From positions 85,543-149,542 of the forward strand of contig NZ_ATNM01000109.1 in NCBI RefSeq assembly GCF_000427295.1: 64,000 nt of DNA. Direction: 5' to 3'. Every line of letters starts with the position of its first letter. Position 1 is the first letter of the stretch. This DNA comes from Cyclobacterium qasimii M12-11B. GTDB lineage: Bacteria; Bacteroidota; Bacteroidia; Cytophagales; Cyclobacteriaceae. Below, piece by piece: positions 9,177 through 18,379 of this stretch. Below the pieces are notes generated by a model. The model had not been told where the DNA came from. It made no database searches and saw nothing but the letters and a program-made list of their open reading frames with translations. Both the position numbers and the translations under genes were made by a program.

Positions 9177-10184
9177 TTAAAACTTGACTTTATAGTCCGA
9201 TATTTCTGCTGAAGAGACACTCCCATACTGGGCTTCCTGCATTCCTAAGTCATAGGGGGAAGGCTTCATCCATTGACTCCTAACACCTTCGACCATAAGC
9301 GTTCCTGCTGGATCAATGGTGACAAATGCATAAAGAGGATGCTGATAGGCTGCAATATGTGGTAAGTTTGGGTACTTTTCGTATTGCTCCTTTGGGAACC
9401 TATCCAAACTGCTATACTTCTCTCCCATCCATTGGTAAGACATGCTGTTGATTTCTATATAATCAATTCCATTCAGGTGGCGATGAAAATCAATGTGATT
9501 GTGACCATTAAAACAGCAAATGACTTTGTCTGCCTCAGCTTCCATTATCTCCTGAATCCGCAACCTATTTTTCACGCCCCATTGATGATGCCAAAGGCTT
9601 TGGTGAGAAAGTACAATTGTAGGTAGTTTTGTGGCAGCAAGGTCTGCTTTAAACCATTCGATCTGCTCATTGTCAATATAAGTGCGCAGGGAATCTTCTA
9701 CATAAAAGTTGGCTTTGTTATAATCAATGAATTTCCCATCCTGATACAGGAAATTAGCATCCAGCGTTATAAAATGGATTCCTTTCAAGTCATAGGAATA
9801 ATAAGTCTTTGGCATGCCCCAGAAATCCAGCATTTCCTGCTTTGAATTCCGGTCCATGTCATGATTGCCGAGGACATGGTATTTTGGACCTTTGAAGGTT
9901 TCCCAGATGCCCATAAACCCCTTGTTTTTATTTTCCCCCATACAGAAATCACCCAATTGTATCAGCATGTCCACCTCTCTTGAGATGGCCTTGTCTATAA
10001 ATTCTTCCAGCCGTTGATCAGCATCCGGGATCAAATCTTTGTGTACATCAGCCACTAGTCCAAAACGCAATGTTTGAGCATTCTTACCATTTGCAGCATT
10101 GGCTTTAAAGGACAGAGAAGTTAAGGGCAGTGAGGCAAGCATAGTACCCGCTCCCATTTGGTTTAAAAATTTTCTACGCTTCAT
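9177..10184 (-). CDS. Exported metallophosphoesterase (calcineurin-like)
   Basis: A 335-residue calcineurin-like phosphoesterase. The N-terminus (MKRRKFLNQMG, then a hydrophobic stretch to SFKANA near 31) looks like a Tat-type signal with a twin Arg. Metal-ligand motifs are in the usual order: VADVH (near 45), GDF (near 78), GNHD (near 108), SHQS near 195, and GHNH near 228. It would hydrolyse a phosphomonoester or diester outside the cytoplasm using two metals. The gene seems to be monocistronic; the next minus-strand gene starts its coding 46 bases upstream of this start. Confidence 0.85.
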   Translation of the reverse strand: MKRRKFLNQMGAGTMLASLPLTSLSFKANAANGKNAQTLRFGLVADVHKDLIPDADQRLEEFIDKAISREVDMLIQLGDFCMGENKNKGFMGIWETFKGPKYHVLGNHDMDRNSKQEMLDFWGMPKTYYSYDLKGIHFITLDANFLYQDGKFIDYNKANFYVEDSLRTYIDNEQIEWFKADLAATKLPTIVLSHQSLWHHQWGVKNRLRIQEIMEAEADKVICCFNGHNHIDFHRHLNGIDYIEINSMSYQWMGEKYSSLDRFPKEQYEKYPNLPHIAAYQHPLYAFVTIDPAGTLMVEGVRSQWMKPSPYDLGMQEAQYGSVSSAEISDYKVKF

Positions 10185-10229
10185 TCAATAAATATCAGAT
10201 TCCTACAAAAGACAAACACTAGTGAAAGG

Positions 10230-10862
10230 TTAATACAACCGCGTTAAATAGCTCTCCTTAAGTACTGTTTCAATTTCTTCGGATGAAAAATTCTCAGAGT
10301 TTATATGATCTGCCAATACTTTGGCAATTGATGGAAGCTCCTCTTTTTCCAGCCAGGTTTCAGGTTGCCACAATTTGGATCTTAAAAAGGCTTTTGCACA
10401 ATGAATAAAACATTCCTCAACTTCCACGACGATACCTACCTCAGGAAACTTGCCATTGATCTGATGTTTTTCCAGTAATTCCTTGTCACGGGTAAGCAAG
10501 GCCTTTCCATTGATTCTTAAGGTTTCCTTGAGTCCGGGAATAATGAAAATAAGGCCGATTTGAGGATTTGAGAGAATGTTTACCAATGAATCGCATCTCT
10601 TATTCCCAGGCCTTTCAGGAATGATCAGGTATCGCTCATCAAGGATGGCTACGAAACCTGCCGGATCGCCCCTTGGTGACACATCACATTTTCCCTCTTC
10701 ATTAGAAGTGCTTAATAAAAGCATAGGGGATTTGGCAATGTAATCTCTGCAATGCGCATCTATAAAATTGATCGCTTTTTTCTGTACCATTTCCTTCGGG
10801 TAACCAAGGATTTCCCTCAATTCCTCGACAGTACTTATCTGATCTTTAAATTCAACCTTCAT
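10230..10862 (-). CDS. Pyridoxamine 5'-phosphate oxidase-family flavin protein (MSMEG_1061/DR_2398 type)
   Basis: A 210-residue split-barrel flavin protein. The pattern SPMLLLSTSNEEGKCDVSPRG followed by RYLIIPERPGNKR and a late KAFLRSKLW is typical of the PPOX-class family first defined by MSMEG_1061/DR_2398. These proteins bind FMN or a related cofactor and are thought to be reductases or cofactor-binding proteins; the substrate is unknown. It may be co-transcribed with the metallophosphoesterase downstream, but nothing functional links the two. Confidence 0.8.
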   Translation of the reverse strand: MKVEFKDQISTVEELREILGYPKEMVQKKAINFIDAHCRDYIAKSPMLLLSTSNEEGKCDVSPRGDPAGFVAILDERYLIIPERPGNKRCDSLVNILSNPQIGLIFIIPGLKETLRINGKALLTRDKELLEKHQINGKFPEVGIVVEVEECFIHCAKAFLRSKLWQPETWLEKEELPSIAKVLADHINSENFSSEEIETVLKESYLTRLY

Positions 10863-11172
10863 GGATTAATTGTTTACTTTTAATACAATATATGGCTTTT
10901 CTCGTGGAAGCTTCAATTGCTGTCTCCTTTAAATTCCCCTAACCTATTTAAACCTTAATGTGGTTCCTACAAAGACTTTGAGATCATTAAATTAATCAAT
11001 AATCCCTAATAATTAGATACAGAAATATAGGATTGGTAACCAGGCGCCCTTTGGGGGAAGTATTTTGATATGGAATTTGAATTGCCATTGCATAATTCAG
11101 ATTAAAAGTTGATTATTGCCAGCACCTCAGCTGGAACCAATTAACTTAATTTTAACTTTTAATCAGTAGAAG
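10863..11172. other. Divergent intergenic region before the Fur-type regulator
   Basis: This gap separates the PPOX gene (minus) from the Fur-family gene (plus) and should contain both promoters. I see no confident promoter or Fur-box palindrome and no reading frame. Confidence 0.4.
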
Positions 11173-11622
11173 ATGATTGGTCCATTTGAGTCAAAAAAAT
11201 CAAAAGGAAATATGGGAAATGAATTGGAGGTAAAACTTGAAGAAAAAAGCATAAAACCGACTACCATGAGGTTATTGGTTTTAAGAAAATTGGTAGAGTC
11301 CAATGTAGCGGTGAGTCTTAATGACCTTGAAAGCAAGTTTGACCGGGCAGACAAAGCCACCTTGTACCGTACTCTTAAAACCTTTGAAAAGAAGAAATTA
11401 ATCCACAGCATTGAAGATGGGACAGGTGCTGTAAAGTATGCTTTGTGTGAAGAAGGCTGTGCCTGTGAACCTAAAGATCAACACATCCATTTTCATTGTA
11501 TAAAATGCAATGAAACTTTCTGTCTCACCCAATCTAAGATCCCTCAGGCAAACATTCCAGGTGGTTTTAAAGCTTTAAGTATAAGCATGGTTTATCAAGG
11601 GATTTGTGGCAATTGCTCCTGA
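11173..11622 (+). CDS. Fur-family metal-responsive transcriptional regulator
   Basis: A 149-residue regulator with the Fur winged-helix motif (DKATLYRTLKTFEKKKLI, near 58-75), a metal site HIHFHCIKC, and the two structural-zinc CxxC pairs (CIKC near 115 and CGNC at the C-terminus). Members bind Fe, Zn, Mn or peroxide signals; the subtype (Fur, Zur or PerR) cannot be fixed from motifs alone. The first 15-20 residues are longer than usual, so the ATG at 11212 (MGNELEV) is a possible alternative start. No metal transporter gene is adjacent. Confidence 0.85.
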   Translation: MIGPFESKKSKGNMGNELEVKLEEKSIKPTTMRLLVLRKLVESNVAVSLNDLESKFDRADKATLYRTLKTFEKKKLIHSIEDGTGAVKYALCEEGCACEPKDQHIHFHCIKCNETFCLTQSKIPQANIPGGFKALSISMVYQGICGNCS

Positions 11623-11982
11623 CAAATAAAAATAAAAAAAGCCAACTATACTTCATTTTTTAAAGCCATTCAATTTTAACTAAGTTTTTTCATTTGACTA
11701 TATTAAACTTTGAATTCTTTTAGTTCTTCAATTGGATCAGATTGCCTGAAAGTTTAGGAATTTCCAAAGGAAGCAATCATAGGAGGTCAAAAAGCGATAT
11801 TTCAACCCTTCTGTATAAATCAAAAAACTTAAATTTCTAATGGGACTGATTTAAAATATCACCCTCTTAAGACTAAAGTTTTAAAACTAGAACAATTATT
11901 TTTTATTTCCGGCTAAAAAAATTGAAAATTAAATCTTTAATATTGGGCTTTGTTAAACTATTTTTAATAAAGAACATTTATT
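11623..11982. other. AT-rich intergenic gap
   Basis: No reading frame, repeat copy or clear terminator was seen between the Fur-type gene and the following small lipoprotein gene. It presumably holds the promoter of the latter. Confidence 0.5.
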
Positions 11983-12582
11983 ATGCGTTTCAAAAATACA
12001 ATTATTGGAATGCCATTTTTGGCAATTATACTTATTTCAAGCCTCAACCTATCCTGTATTTCAGATGATAATGAACCTGAAGAAGGAGTTTGTGGGGAAA
12101 ATGATAATTTCCCTTATATGAAAGAAGGAAATCAATGGACTTACCAACTGGAATCATTTTTCATGGCTGATGCTGAGATGATTGTAACAATAGCTGAACC
12201 TTTGGAGCCGGGAATGTTTAAAGTATCGATTAATTCAGACCTCATCTCTGAACCAATAGAAAATATATGGTATTCCTGTGGAGATAATATTTCCCAAATG
12301 AATTCCGCTACTGATGACCCTTTAAATAATATTTTCAGGAAAAATGACCCTGCCATAGGCACCATCTGGGAAGGCAATAACAACAATGATGTTGGAAGGT
12401 ATGAAGTCATTGATAAAAATGTGAATGTCACTACTGATGCAGGTTCTTTTGTTTGCGATAAAATTATTTTTCACATCGAAGATGCGATTAACGTTGATAC
12501 CATTTATGAATCATCATCCTATGGAACTATCAAGTACGATGGGCTCTTTTTAAATTATGAATTATCCCAAAAGAATTTTTAG
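11983..12582 (+). CDS. Hypothetical lipoprotein
   Basis: I do not recognise the family. The 199-residue product starts with a lipoprotein signal (LISSLNLSC, lipobox LSC near 25), followed by an acidic linker (SDDNEPEEG). The rest is predicted beta-rich (EGNQWTYQLES, GTIWEG, ISQMNSATDDP, IKYDGLFLNYEL), with three further cysteines. The phrase around EGNQWTY resembles small Bacteroidota lipoproteins that fold as a single beta-sandwich. It would be exposed on the envelope. No neighbour suggests a function. Confidence 0.65.
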   Translation: MRFKNTIIGMPFLAIILISSLNLSCISDDNEPEEGVCGENDNFPYMKEGNQWTYQLESFFMADAEMIVTIAEPLEPGMFKVSINSDLISEPIENIWYSCGDNISQMNSATDDPLNNIFRKNDPAIGTIWEGNNNNDVGRYEVIDKNVNVTTDAGSFVCDKIIFHIEDAINVDTIYESSSYGTIKYDGLFLNYELSQKNF

Positions 12583-12782
12583 CAAATGCTATTTAATACA
12601 CTTAATGGAATTGCATCAAAAAATTAGTTGGCAATTACCCCATCGATTGTTTATTGTTTACTATGAATAAAATCAACATTAGGCTTACAGGTTTCTTCCC
12701 GATAGGCTTCTCTAGAATCATGCAAGACCAATTTCCACATTATTTTATTCGTATTTCACTGTATTTAACTAAATTGGCTAAC

Positions 12783-13212
12783 ATGAACAAATTCCGAATA
12801 AACCAAAAAATGGAGATCTTAAGTAGCAAATCAATATGGGGCTTTTCCCTGCTTATCTTGTTTCTGATGATACCTGGTTTCAGTCAGGGACAAACCGAAA
12901 CCCTTTCTACCCCTTCAGACAGCATTATGATTACCATCATGATGAAACATCATCAGGACAAGAATATCGAAGAGTTGACGGAGATCCGTAACAAAAATGG
13001 ATTTTTTAGAGAATTTCCCTCCTCCTTCTGCTCGCGTAATCAATTGGTACGTGATGATGGGCATTGGTCAGGTGGTTACTTTAAAAATACCTGCTAGCGA
13101 GTTAAGAAATCTCAATGTTGCTGTAGAAAAAAGTGTCTGGGGAGCCTTCTCTACTGAGTTCTACCCTACCTATGACCTTCATCCGGTAATTATAGAAGCG
13201 AAGAAAAATTAA
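12783..13212 (+). pseudogene. Small secreted protein gene, frameshifted
   Basis: The first frame starts at 12783 with a signal peptide (MEILSSKSIWGFSLLILFLM...GFSQGQ) and runs into HHQDKNIEELTEIRNKNGFF, then drifts into non-homologous sequence and stops at 13097. The true continuation (PPPSARVINWYVMMGIGQVV, then WGAFSTEFYPTYDLHPVI) lies one frame over and ends at 13212. The frames join at TTTCCC (13014-13019), where removing one base gives one continuous product of about 142 residues. It resembles a small conserved Bacteroidota family of unknown function. ATGs at 12654 and 12810 are alternative starts. Confidence 0.7.
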
Positions 13213-13337
13213 AAGAGGGTCAATGAAGTTAAACTTTATTTAAATGGTAATAAATAACTGAATATAAATGCTTTGTATTTCATTTGGCATAAATTTATTC
13301 TACAATAAAATTTAACTCAAGCCTAACTTAAACCAAA

Positions 13338-14201
13338 ATGACCAATAGAAATTGCCTTATAACCGGAGCCAATTCAGGAATAGGATTTGAAACCGCCAAA
13401 GCCCTTTGTGCAAAAGGTTATAAAGTAATTCTTGTATGTAGGACAAAGGAAAAAGCCAACTCGGCAATGTCTAAAATAAAGCAGGAATATCCGAAAGCCA
13501 ACCTAGACTATGCCATAGCTGATTTAAGTTCCCAAAAGGAAATAAGAAGCATGGCCAAAGAAGTTGCTGCCAAATACCAGGTGATTGATGTTTTGATTAA
13601 CAATGCAGGAAGCTGGTATTCGGATATGGTGTTGACCGAAGATGGAATAGAGCGACAGTGGGCAATCAATCACCTCGCCCCTTTTTTATTGACCCATTTA
13701 ATATTGCCTTTACTCCTACGGTCAGAAGATCCACGAATTATAACGGTCAGCTCGGATTCCCATTTTCATGGCAAAATTCATTTTGAAGATGTCAACCTGA
13801 CCAATAATTACCATGGCCTGCGGGCTTATGCCCAATCTAAGTTGGCCAATGTATTGTTCACTCGAGCATTTGATCAATTAAACCCTGATAAAAAACTGAG
13901 CATCAATGCCGTTCAGCCTGGCTTGGTAAAAACAGATATAGGCTTGAAACATACCTTTTCCTTTCATGGTTTGATGTGGAAACTAAGAAGACTAACAGGA
14001 AAAACGCCTGCCGAAGGTGCGGCTACATCCATTTTCTTGGCTTCCGATGAAATGATAAAAGGCCAATCGGGACAATATTGGGACAAATGCAAGCCCAAAG
14101 CAGTTTCAAAAAAAGCAGCTTCTATAACTGATGCTGACAGGCTTTGGGCATTAAGTTGTAAGCAATGTGGAATAAGCGATTACTTTGAGAATATAAGTTA
14201 A
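13338..14201 (+). CDS. Short-chain dehydrogenase, retinol dehydrogenase-like
   Basis: A 287-residue SDR with TGANSGIG at residues 9-16, NNAG near 91, VSSDSH (catalytic Ser region) and YAQSK. The pattern ITGANSGIGFETAKALCAKG plus a long C-terminal part (GQYWDKCKPK) matches the retinol/WW-domain oxidoreductase-like SDR group. The natural substrate is unknown. Its last 4 bases overlap the end of the convergent SDR on the other strand. Confidence 0.8.
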   Translation: MTNRNCLITGANSGIGFETAKALCAKGYKVILVCRTKEKANSAMSKIKQEYPKANLDYAIADLSSQKEIRSMAKEVAAKYQVIDVLINNAGSWYSDMVLTEDGIERQWAINHLAPFLLTHLILPLLLRSEDPRIITVSSDSHFHGKIHFEDVNLTNNYHGLRAYAQSKLANVLFTRAFDQLNPDKKLSINAVQPGLVKTDIGLKHTFSFHGLMWKLRRLTGKTPAEGAATSIFLASDEMIKGQSGQYWDKCKPKAVSKKAASITDADRLWALSCKQCGISDYFENIS

Positions 14202-14992
14202 TGCGTATTGTATACGCGAAACAAGCGCTCCAATAACCGCATCTTAGTGGCAGTAGGAAAAAGACGGGACAGTTTGACTAATACCCAATTGATTTTGCCA
14301 GGAATGATTATGGTTTTGCCCTTCAATAAACATTTTAGACCTATCTCAGCCACCTCATCTGGCATCAATACTACTAATTTTGCCCGACTTCCATGGGCCT
14401 TCATACGCTCTAAGCCTTCTGCATTCGTCACAACCGGACCAGGACAGACCACCGAGACACAAACCGGGCCTCGTTTAAGCTCTTCCCTTAACGCAAGACT
14501 AAAAGCATAAACAAAGTTTTTAGATCCAGTATAGACCGCTTTGTAAGGCAAAGGCAAATTGGCTTCCATACTGCTCATGTTTAAAATATAGGCTTTGTCC
14601 TGTTTTTGGAGCAGCGGTAAAAAATAATGGCACATTCTGACCAGGACCTTGTTGTTCAAATCAATGACCTTCAGCTGTTTTTCCAAGCCTATATTTTCAA
14701 ACCTACCTCCTGTTCCAATGCCTGCATTATTGATCAGTACATCGATTGTCAGGTCCATTTCTATGCAGAAATCATACAAGCGTTTAACCGCATCCTCTTC
14801 TGTCAAGTCAATGGTGAAAACAAGCACTTTTACCTCCCATGTCGCTAAAATCTCCTTTTGAACGGCTGCTAACTCTCCATCTGGCAAGGCCACCAAAACA
14901 AGGTTCATTCCCCTTGCTGCGCAAGCATTGGAAAAAGCTTTGCCTATTCCCATACTGGCTCCGGTGATCAATGTGAAATTTTCTCCATTCAT
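14198..14992 (-). CDS. Short-chain dehydrogenase (DltE/YqjQ-like)
   Basis: A 264-residue SDR with TGASMGIG (residues 10-17), NNAG near 91, NMSSM, and YTGSK near 155. The C-terminus (SRLFPTATKMRLLERLF) is the amphipathic tail seen in DltE/YqjQ-type and steroid-dehydrogenase-like SDRs. The substrate is unknown. It is convergent with, and overlaps by 4 bases, the preceding SDR, so the pair share one end and no separate terminator. Confidence 0.8.
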   Translation of the reverse strand: MNGENFTLITGASMGIGKAFSNACAARGMNLVLVALPDGELAAVQKEILATWEVKVLVFTIDLTEEDAVKRLYDFCIEMDLTIDVLINNAGIGTGGRFENIGLEKQLKVIDLNNKVLVRMCHYFLPLLQKQDKAYILNMSSMEANLPLPYKAVYTGSKNFVYAFSLALREELKRGPVCVSVVCPGPVVTNAEGLERMKAHGSRAKLVVLMPDEVAEIGLKCLLKGKTIIIPGKINWVLVKLSRLFPTATKMRLLERLFRVYNTH

Positions 14993-15111
14993 AGGCTTAA
15001 GTTAAAAAAACCTGACAAATAAACCTTCTTATTCGGTTTTTCTAAATAAAAACGTTTTTAGTCTCTAAAACTTTAAATCTTTTTCAAAGTCATTGTTTAC
15101 CTTTATGGTCT

Positions 15112-15588
15112 ATGCAAAACAATGATGTTATTAGAAGTTTAAGATATACTTTTGATTTTGGGGATGACCAAATGATTAAAATTTTTGGTCTCGCTGATTT
15201 AGAAGTGACCCGTACAGAAGTTAGCGCTTGGCTCAAAAGAGATGATGATCCGGATGCTTTACCCATCAATGACTTTAAATTGGCCGTGTTTTTAAACGGG
15301 CTGATCAATTATAAAAGAGGTAAGAAAGAAGGTGCACAGCCTATTCCTGAAAGCAGACTGACCAATAATCAAATTATTCGCAAGATAAAAATTGCCTTTG
15401 AACTTCAGAATGAAGATGTTATGGAGATTTTGGCCTCTGCAGGCAGAGAAATGAGCAAGCATGAAATTAGCGCATTTTTCAGAAAGCCTGAACAAGCCCA
15501 ATACAGGCTATGTAGGGACCAGGTTTTGAGAAACTTTTTGCAAGGCATGCAACTAAGGTATAGAGCTTCTCAGGAAAACAAAAAATGA
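15112..15588 (+). CDS. DUF1456 family protein (YehS-like)
   Basis: A 158-residue cytoplasmic protein made of two copies of an approximately 65-residue helical repeat. Repeat 1 begins NNDVIRSLRYTFDFGD and repeat 2 begins TNNQIIRKIKIAFELQNEDV; both contain E-V-S-A/E-I-S-A-(W/F)-(L/F). This is the DUF1456/YehS pattern. The family's function is unknown. The stop codon overlaps the start of the following deacetylase gene (ATGA), so the two are translated from one message. Confidence 0.85.
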   Translation: MQNNDVIRSLRYTFDFGDDQMIKIFGLADLEVTRTEVSAWLKRDDDPDALPINDFKLAVFLNGLINYKRGKKEGAQPIPESRLTNNQIIRKIKIAFELQNEDVMEILASAGREMSKHEISAFFRKPEQAQYRLCRDQVLRNFLQGMQLRYRASQENKK

Positions 15589-16421
15589 GTAGGATTCAAT
15601 TCAGCTCTGTTTTATCGGCAAAAGTATTTCCTTATTTAAAGGTTTGCACTTTGATGCTCTTTTTGCTGATTCATTTGCCAGTAAACGGGCAAATACTAAA
15701 GAAACCTATTCCAGATAAAACAGTTGTTTTGACTTTTGACGATGGTGTCGCCAGCCATTATTCAAATGTTGCCCCCTTATTAAAGGAGAGAGGATTTGGC
15801 GCTACCTTTTTCGTCTGTGAGTTTCCTCCTAACTTTTCGGACAGTACCAAGTACATGAACTGGCGACAAATGCAGCAGTTGGACAGAATGGGTTTTGAAG
15901 TGGCCAACCATACGCACAATCATGCTGCTGTAGGAAAGTTATCTGAAGAAGAGGTTATAAAGGAGATAAACTATATAGAAGCTAAATGTGATTCCTTAGG
16001 AATTAAACGGATGATAAGTTTTGCTTATCCGGGCTACTCAATGAGTGAGATCGTCCTAGAGGCTTTGGACAAAAAAGATTACTTATTGGCTCGGGCGGGA
16101 GGTAAAAGAACCTACAAGCCCTTAGAAGATCACCCTTATCTTATCCCAAGTTGGGCGACTGATTCAAAAAATGAAGCGGAAACGATGGAAGCCTTGGCAC
16201 AGGCAAAGGATGGGCAAATTGTTGTTTTAACGATTCATGGTGTGCCTGATTTGGAACATCCTTGGGTTAACACGCCTCCAGAGATGTTCCTGAGGTACCT
16301 GGATTTTTTGAGTAAAAATGAATACCAGGTCTTGTCCTTTGAGCAATTGGCTGAGTACATCGATTTCAGAAAAGCACGTAAGCTACTCAAGGTAAACTTT
16401 GACAAACCATTAAGAAACTAG
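15585..16421 (+). CDS. Exported polysaccharide deacetylase (NodB homology domain, CE4)
   Basis: A 278-residue protein with an N-terminal hydrophobic signal ending near LPVNGQ. The NodB motifs are visible: TFDDG (motif 1, catalytic Asp and metal Asp), HTHNH (motif 2, metal His pair), and FAYPGYS (motif 3). Later ILTIHG-like VLTIHGVPD supplies the motif 5 His. CE4 enzymes remove acetyl groups from N-acetylated glycans such as peptidoglycan, chitin or exopolysaccharide. The start overlaps the end of the DUF1456 gene by 4 bases. Confidence 0.85.
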   Translation: MSRIQFSSVLSAKVFPYLKVCTLMLFLLIHLPVNGQILKKPIPDKTVVLTFDDGVASHYSNVAPLLKERGFGATFFVCEFPPNFSDSTKYMNWRQMQQLDRMGFEVANHTHNHAAVGKLSEEEVIKEINYIEAKCDSLGIKRMISFAYPGYSMSEIVLEALDKKDYLLARAGGKRTYKPLEDHPYLIPSWATDSKNEAETMEALAQAKDGQIVVLTIHGVPDLEHPWVNTPPEMFLRYLDFLSKNEYQVLSFEQLAEYIDFRKARKLLKVNFDKPLRN

Positions 16422-16794
16422 CCTCTAAAGCTCAATTTTCCATTGAGAAATTGAACATGACCTAGACTTAATATTGGTTCACTTATTGGTTAATCCTACA
16501 AATAGGCTTATTTCCCTTCCCTTTCGGTAGGTAATTGCAGGTCTGATTCATTTTTCTAATAAGAAGATTTTGGGATATTGGATTAACACTCATTCCTTGC
16601 ATTAAATGCTATAAATTTATGTAATTGATAGCGAATTAGATCCTTTGTAGCGCAATGAATATATTTGGTTTTTAGAAAATTAAGCAGTAATCTTGTCTTG
16701 AAAAGGGCTTTTTTAGCAATAATGTCATTAAAAAGTCCCTTTAAAGATTTTTAATAAAAGAATTTCAATTAATCATTAAACATATAAAACAATC
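16422..16794. other. Intergenic region upstream of the KDG module
   Basis: The promoter region of kdgK. It contains a long hairpin close to the start (listed separately) and no reading frame. Confidence 0.5.
16701..16747 (+). promoter_or_regulatory. Leader hairpin upstream of kdgK
   Basis: A 14-position stem (AAAGGGCTTTTTTA / TAAAAAGTCCCTTT, one mismatch) with a loop of about 12 bases lies about 50 bases before the kdgK start codon. It could be a terminator of upstream read-through or an attenuator of the KDG operon. Placement is seen; the role is inferred. Confidence 0.45.
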
Positions 16795-17820
16795 ATGTCC
16801 AAAAAAGTAGTTACTCTAGGTGAGGTAATGCTTCGCCTTTCTACCCCTGATTTTAAGCGTTTTGTACAAACTGATACTTTTGACATAACCTATGGTGGCG
16901 GTGAAGCGAATGTGGCTGGAGCCCTTTGCAATTATGGGCTGGAAGGCACTTTCGTGACTAAGGTTCCCGACAATCCAATTGGGCAATCAGCCATCAATCA
17001 CTTGCGCAGGTACGGTGTGGACACACAATATATTGCTAAAGGTGGTAAGAGACTTGGCATATACTTTCTTGAAACAGGAGCATCTATGAGAGCTTCTCAA
17101 GTAGTTTATGACAGAGCTGATGCATCCATTTCAGAGGCTGAAATTTCTGACTTTGACTTTGATAAAATATTTGAAGGTGCTGTTTGGTTTCACACTACTG
17201 GCATTACTCCAGCATTGAGTGACAAAGCAGCAGCATTGACTGAAGCAGCACTTAAAGCAGCCAAAGCAAAAGGTGTTACCACTAGTATTGACCTTAACTA
17301 CCGTAAGAAATTATGGAGCAAGGAAAAAGCCAGAGAGGTGATGAGCAGACTTTGCCAGTATGTTGATGTTTGTATCGGTAACGAAGAAGATGCTGAAACA
17401 ACATTGGGTTTCCACAGTAAGGAAACTGACGTGACCAAAGGTGAGTTGAACCTTGATGGATACAAAGATGTATTCAAACAAATGAAAGAAAAATTCGGAT
17501 TCAAATACATTGCTTCTACCCTTAGAGAAAGCTACAGTGCTTCTGACAATGGATGGAGTGCATTGGTATATGATGGTAATGAATTTTATCATTCTAAAAA
17601 ATATGACATTAGAATCGTTGACCGTGTAGGTGGTGGTGATTCATTTGCAAGTGGATTCATTTATGGCTTGATTCAGGAAATGGGTCTTGAAGGTGCTACT
17701 GAATTCGCTGTTGCAGCTTCAGCATTGAAACATACTTTCCCTGGTGACATGAACCATGCAACACTTGCAGAGGTAGAAGTACTAATGGGTGGTGATGCTA
17801 GTGGTAGAGTTCAACGATAG
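16795..17820 (+). CDS. kdgK: 2-keto-3-deoxygluconate kinase (PfkB family)
   Basis: A 341-residue sugar kinase. The N-terminal PfkB signature is TYGGGEANVAGAL (near 32-44), and the C-terminal ATP/anion-hole signature is DRVGGGDSFASG (near 275-286), with the catalytic Asp in GGGDS. The order of genes, KDG kinase then YhcH-like then KDPG aldolase, makes phosphorylation of KDG to KDPG the most likely reaction. Length fits bacterial KdgK (about 310-345). It begins a three-gene plus-strand unit that ends at the terminator at 19049. Confidence 0.88.
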   Translation: MSKKVVTLGEVMLRLSTPDFKRFVQTDTFDITYGGGEANVAGALCNYGLEGTFVTKVPDNPIGQSAINHLRRYGVDTQYIAKGGKRLGIYFLETGASMRASQVVYDRADASISEAEISDFDFDKIFEGAVWFHTTGITPALSDKAAALTEAALKAAKAKGVTTSIDLNYRKKLWSKEKAREVMSRLCQYVDVCIGNEEDAETTLGFHSKETDVTKGELNLDGYKDVFKQMKEKFGFKYIASTLRESYSASDNGWSALVYDGNEFYHSKKYDIRIVDRVGGGDSFASGFIYGLIQEMGLEGATEFAVAASALKHTFPGDMNHATLAEVEVLMGGDASGRVQR

Positions 17821-17840
17821 TAACTGCTAAACGACAAACC

Positions 17841-18293
17841 ATGATACTTGATACATTATCCAATGCCGCAAGATACAATAGCGTGCATCCATTGTTTGAA
17901 AAAGCGTTTGCATTCATTGCTTCCAGTAATTTGGATGAAATGGAAGAAGGCAAATATGTCATCGATGGGGATAATTTAATAGCTGCTGTTTTTGAAAAAG
18001 GCGCTAAAACCCAAGCCGAATCCAATGAGAAATTTGAGTGCCATGACAAGCACATTGACATTCAAGTTTTAATCAAAGGAAAAGAAAGCATTGGATGGAA
18101 ACCGAGAGAAAAGTGTACTGAAGTAAAAGGGGCATACAATCCTGAGAAGGATGTGTCTTTTTATGTGGACGAACCAGAAATGTATTTCGGTATGGAGCCA
18201 GGACAATTTGTTATCCTGTATCCTGAAGATGTACATTCGCCTATGATTGGCGAGGGTATTATTAAGAAAATGGTTGTTAAAGTTAAAATTTAA
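17841..18293 (+). CDS. YhcH/YjgK/YiaL family protein (DUF386, cupin-like)
   Basis: A 150-residue protein of the YhcH/YjgK/YiaL family. Seen: FEKAFAFI, the metal-site region CHDKHIDIQVLIKGKE with two His, FAVLYPEDVHSP-like FVILYPEDVHSP with another His, and the closing KKMVVKVKI. Family members fold as a metal-binding double-stranded beta-helix and sit in sialic acid, gulonate and uronate operons; a sugar isomerase, anomerase or hydrolase role has been suggested. Here it lies between KDG kinase and KDPG aldolase with a 20-base gap to the former, so a uronate-pathway role is likely. Confidence 0.88.
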   Translation: MILDTLSNAARYNSVHPLFEKAFAFIASSNLDEMEEGKYVIDGDNLIAAVFEKGAKTQAESNEKFECHDKHIDIQVLIKGKESIGWKPREKCTEVKGAYNPEKDVSFYVDEPEMYFGMEPGQFVILYPEDVHSPMIGEGIIKKMVVKVKI

Positions 18294-18331
18294 CGACAAG
18301 CACAAAGTTGCTATAAATCAATAACTTATAA

Positions 18332-18362
18332 AAATTACCCCGGGAATTCTCCGGGGTAATTT
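18332..18362 (+). promoter_or_regulatory. Perfect 12-bp GC-rich hairpin before the aldolase start
   Basis: AAATTACCCCGG and CCGGGGTAATTT pair perfectly around a 7-base loop. The 3' arm ends 17 bases before the ATG of the KDPG aldolase gene. It lies inside the presumed operon, so it may reduce read-through, stabilise an mRNA end, or mask the ribosome site. Only a short T-run (TTT) follows. Confidence 0.6.
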
Positions 18363-18379
18363 ACTTTAATCTTATCAAG

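Noticed and set aside
12997..13212. A separate 71-residue gene
   Set aside because: Its N-terminus is the shifted reading of the preceding frame and together they form one family-like protein.
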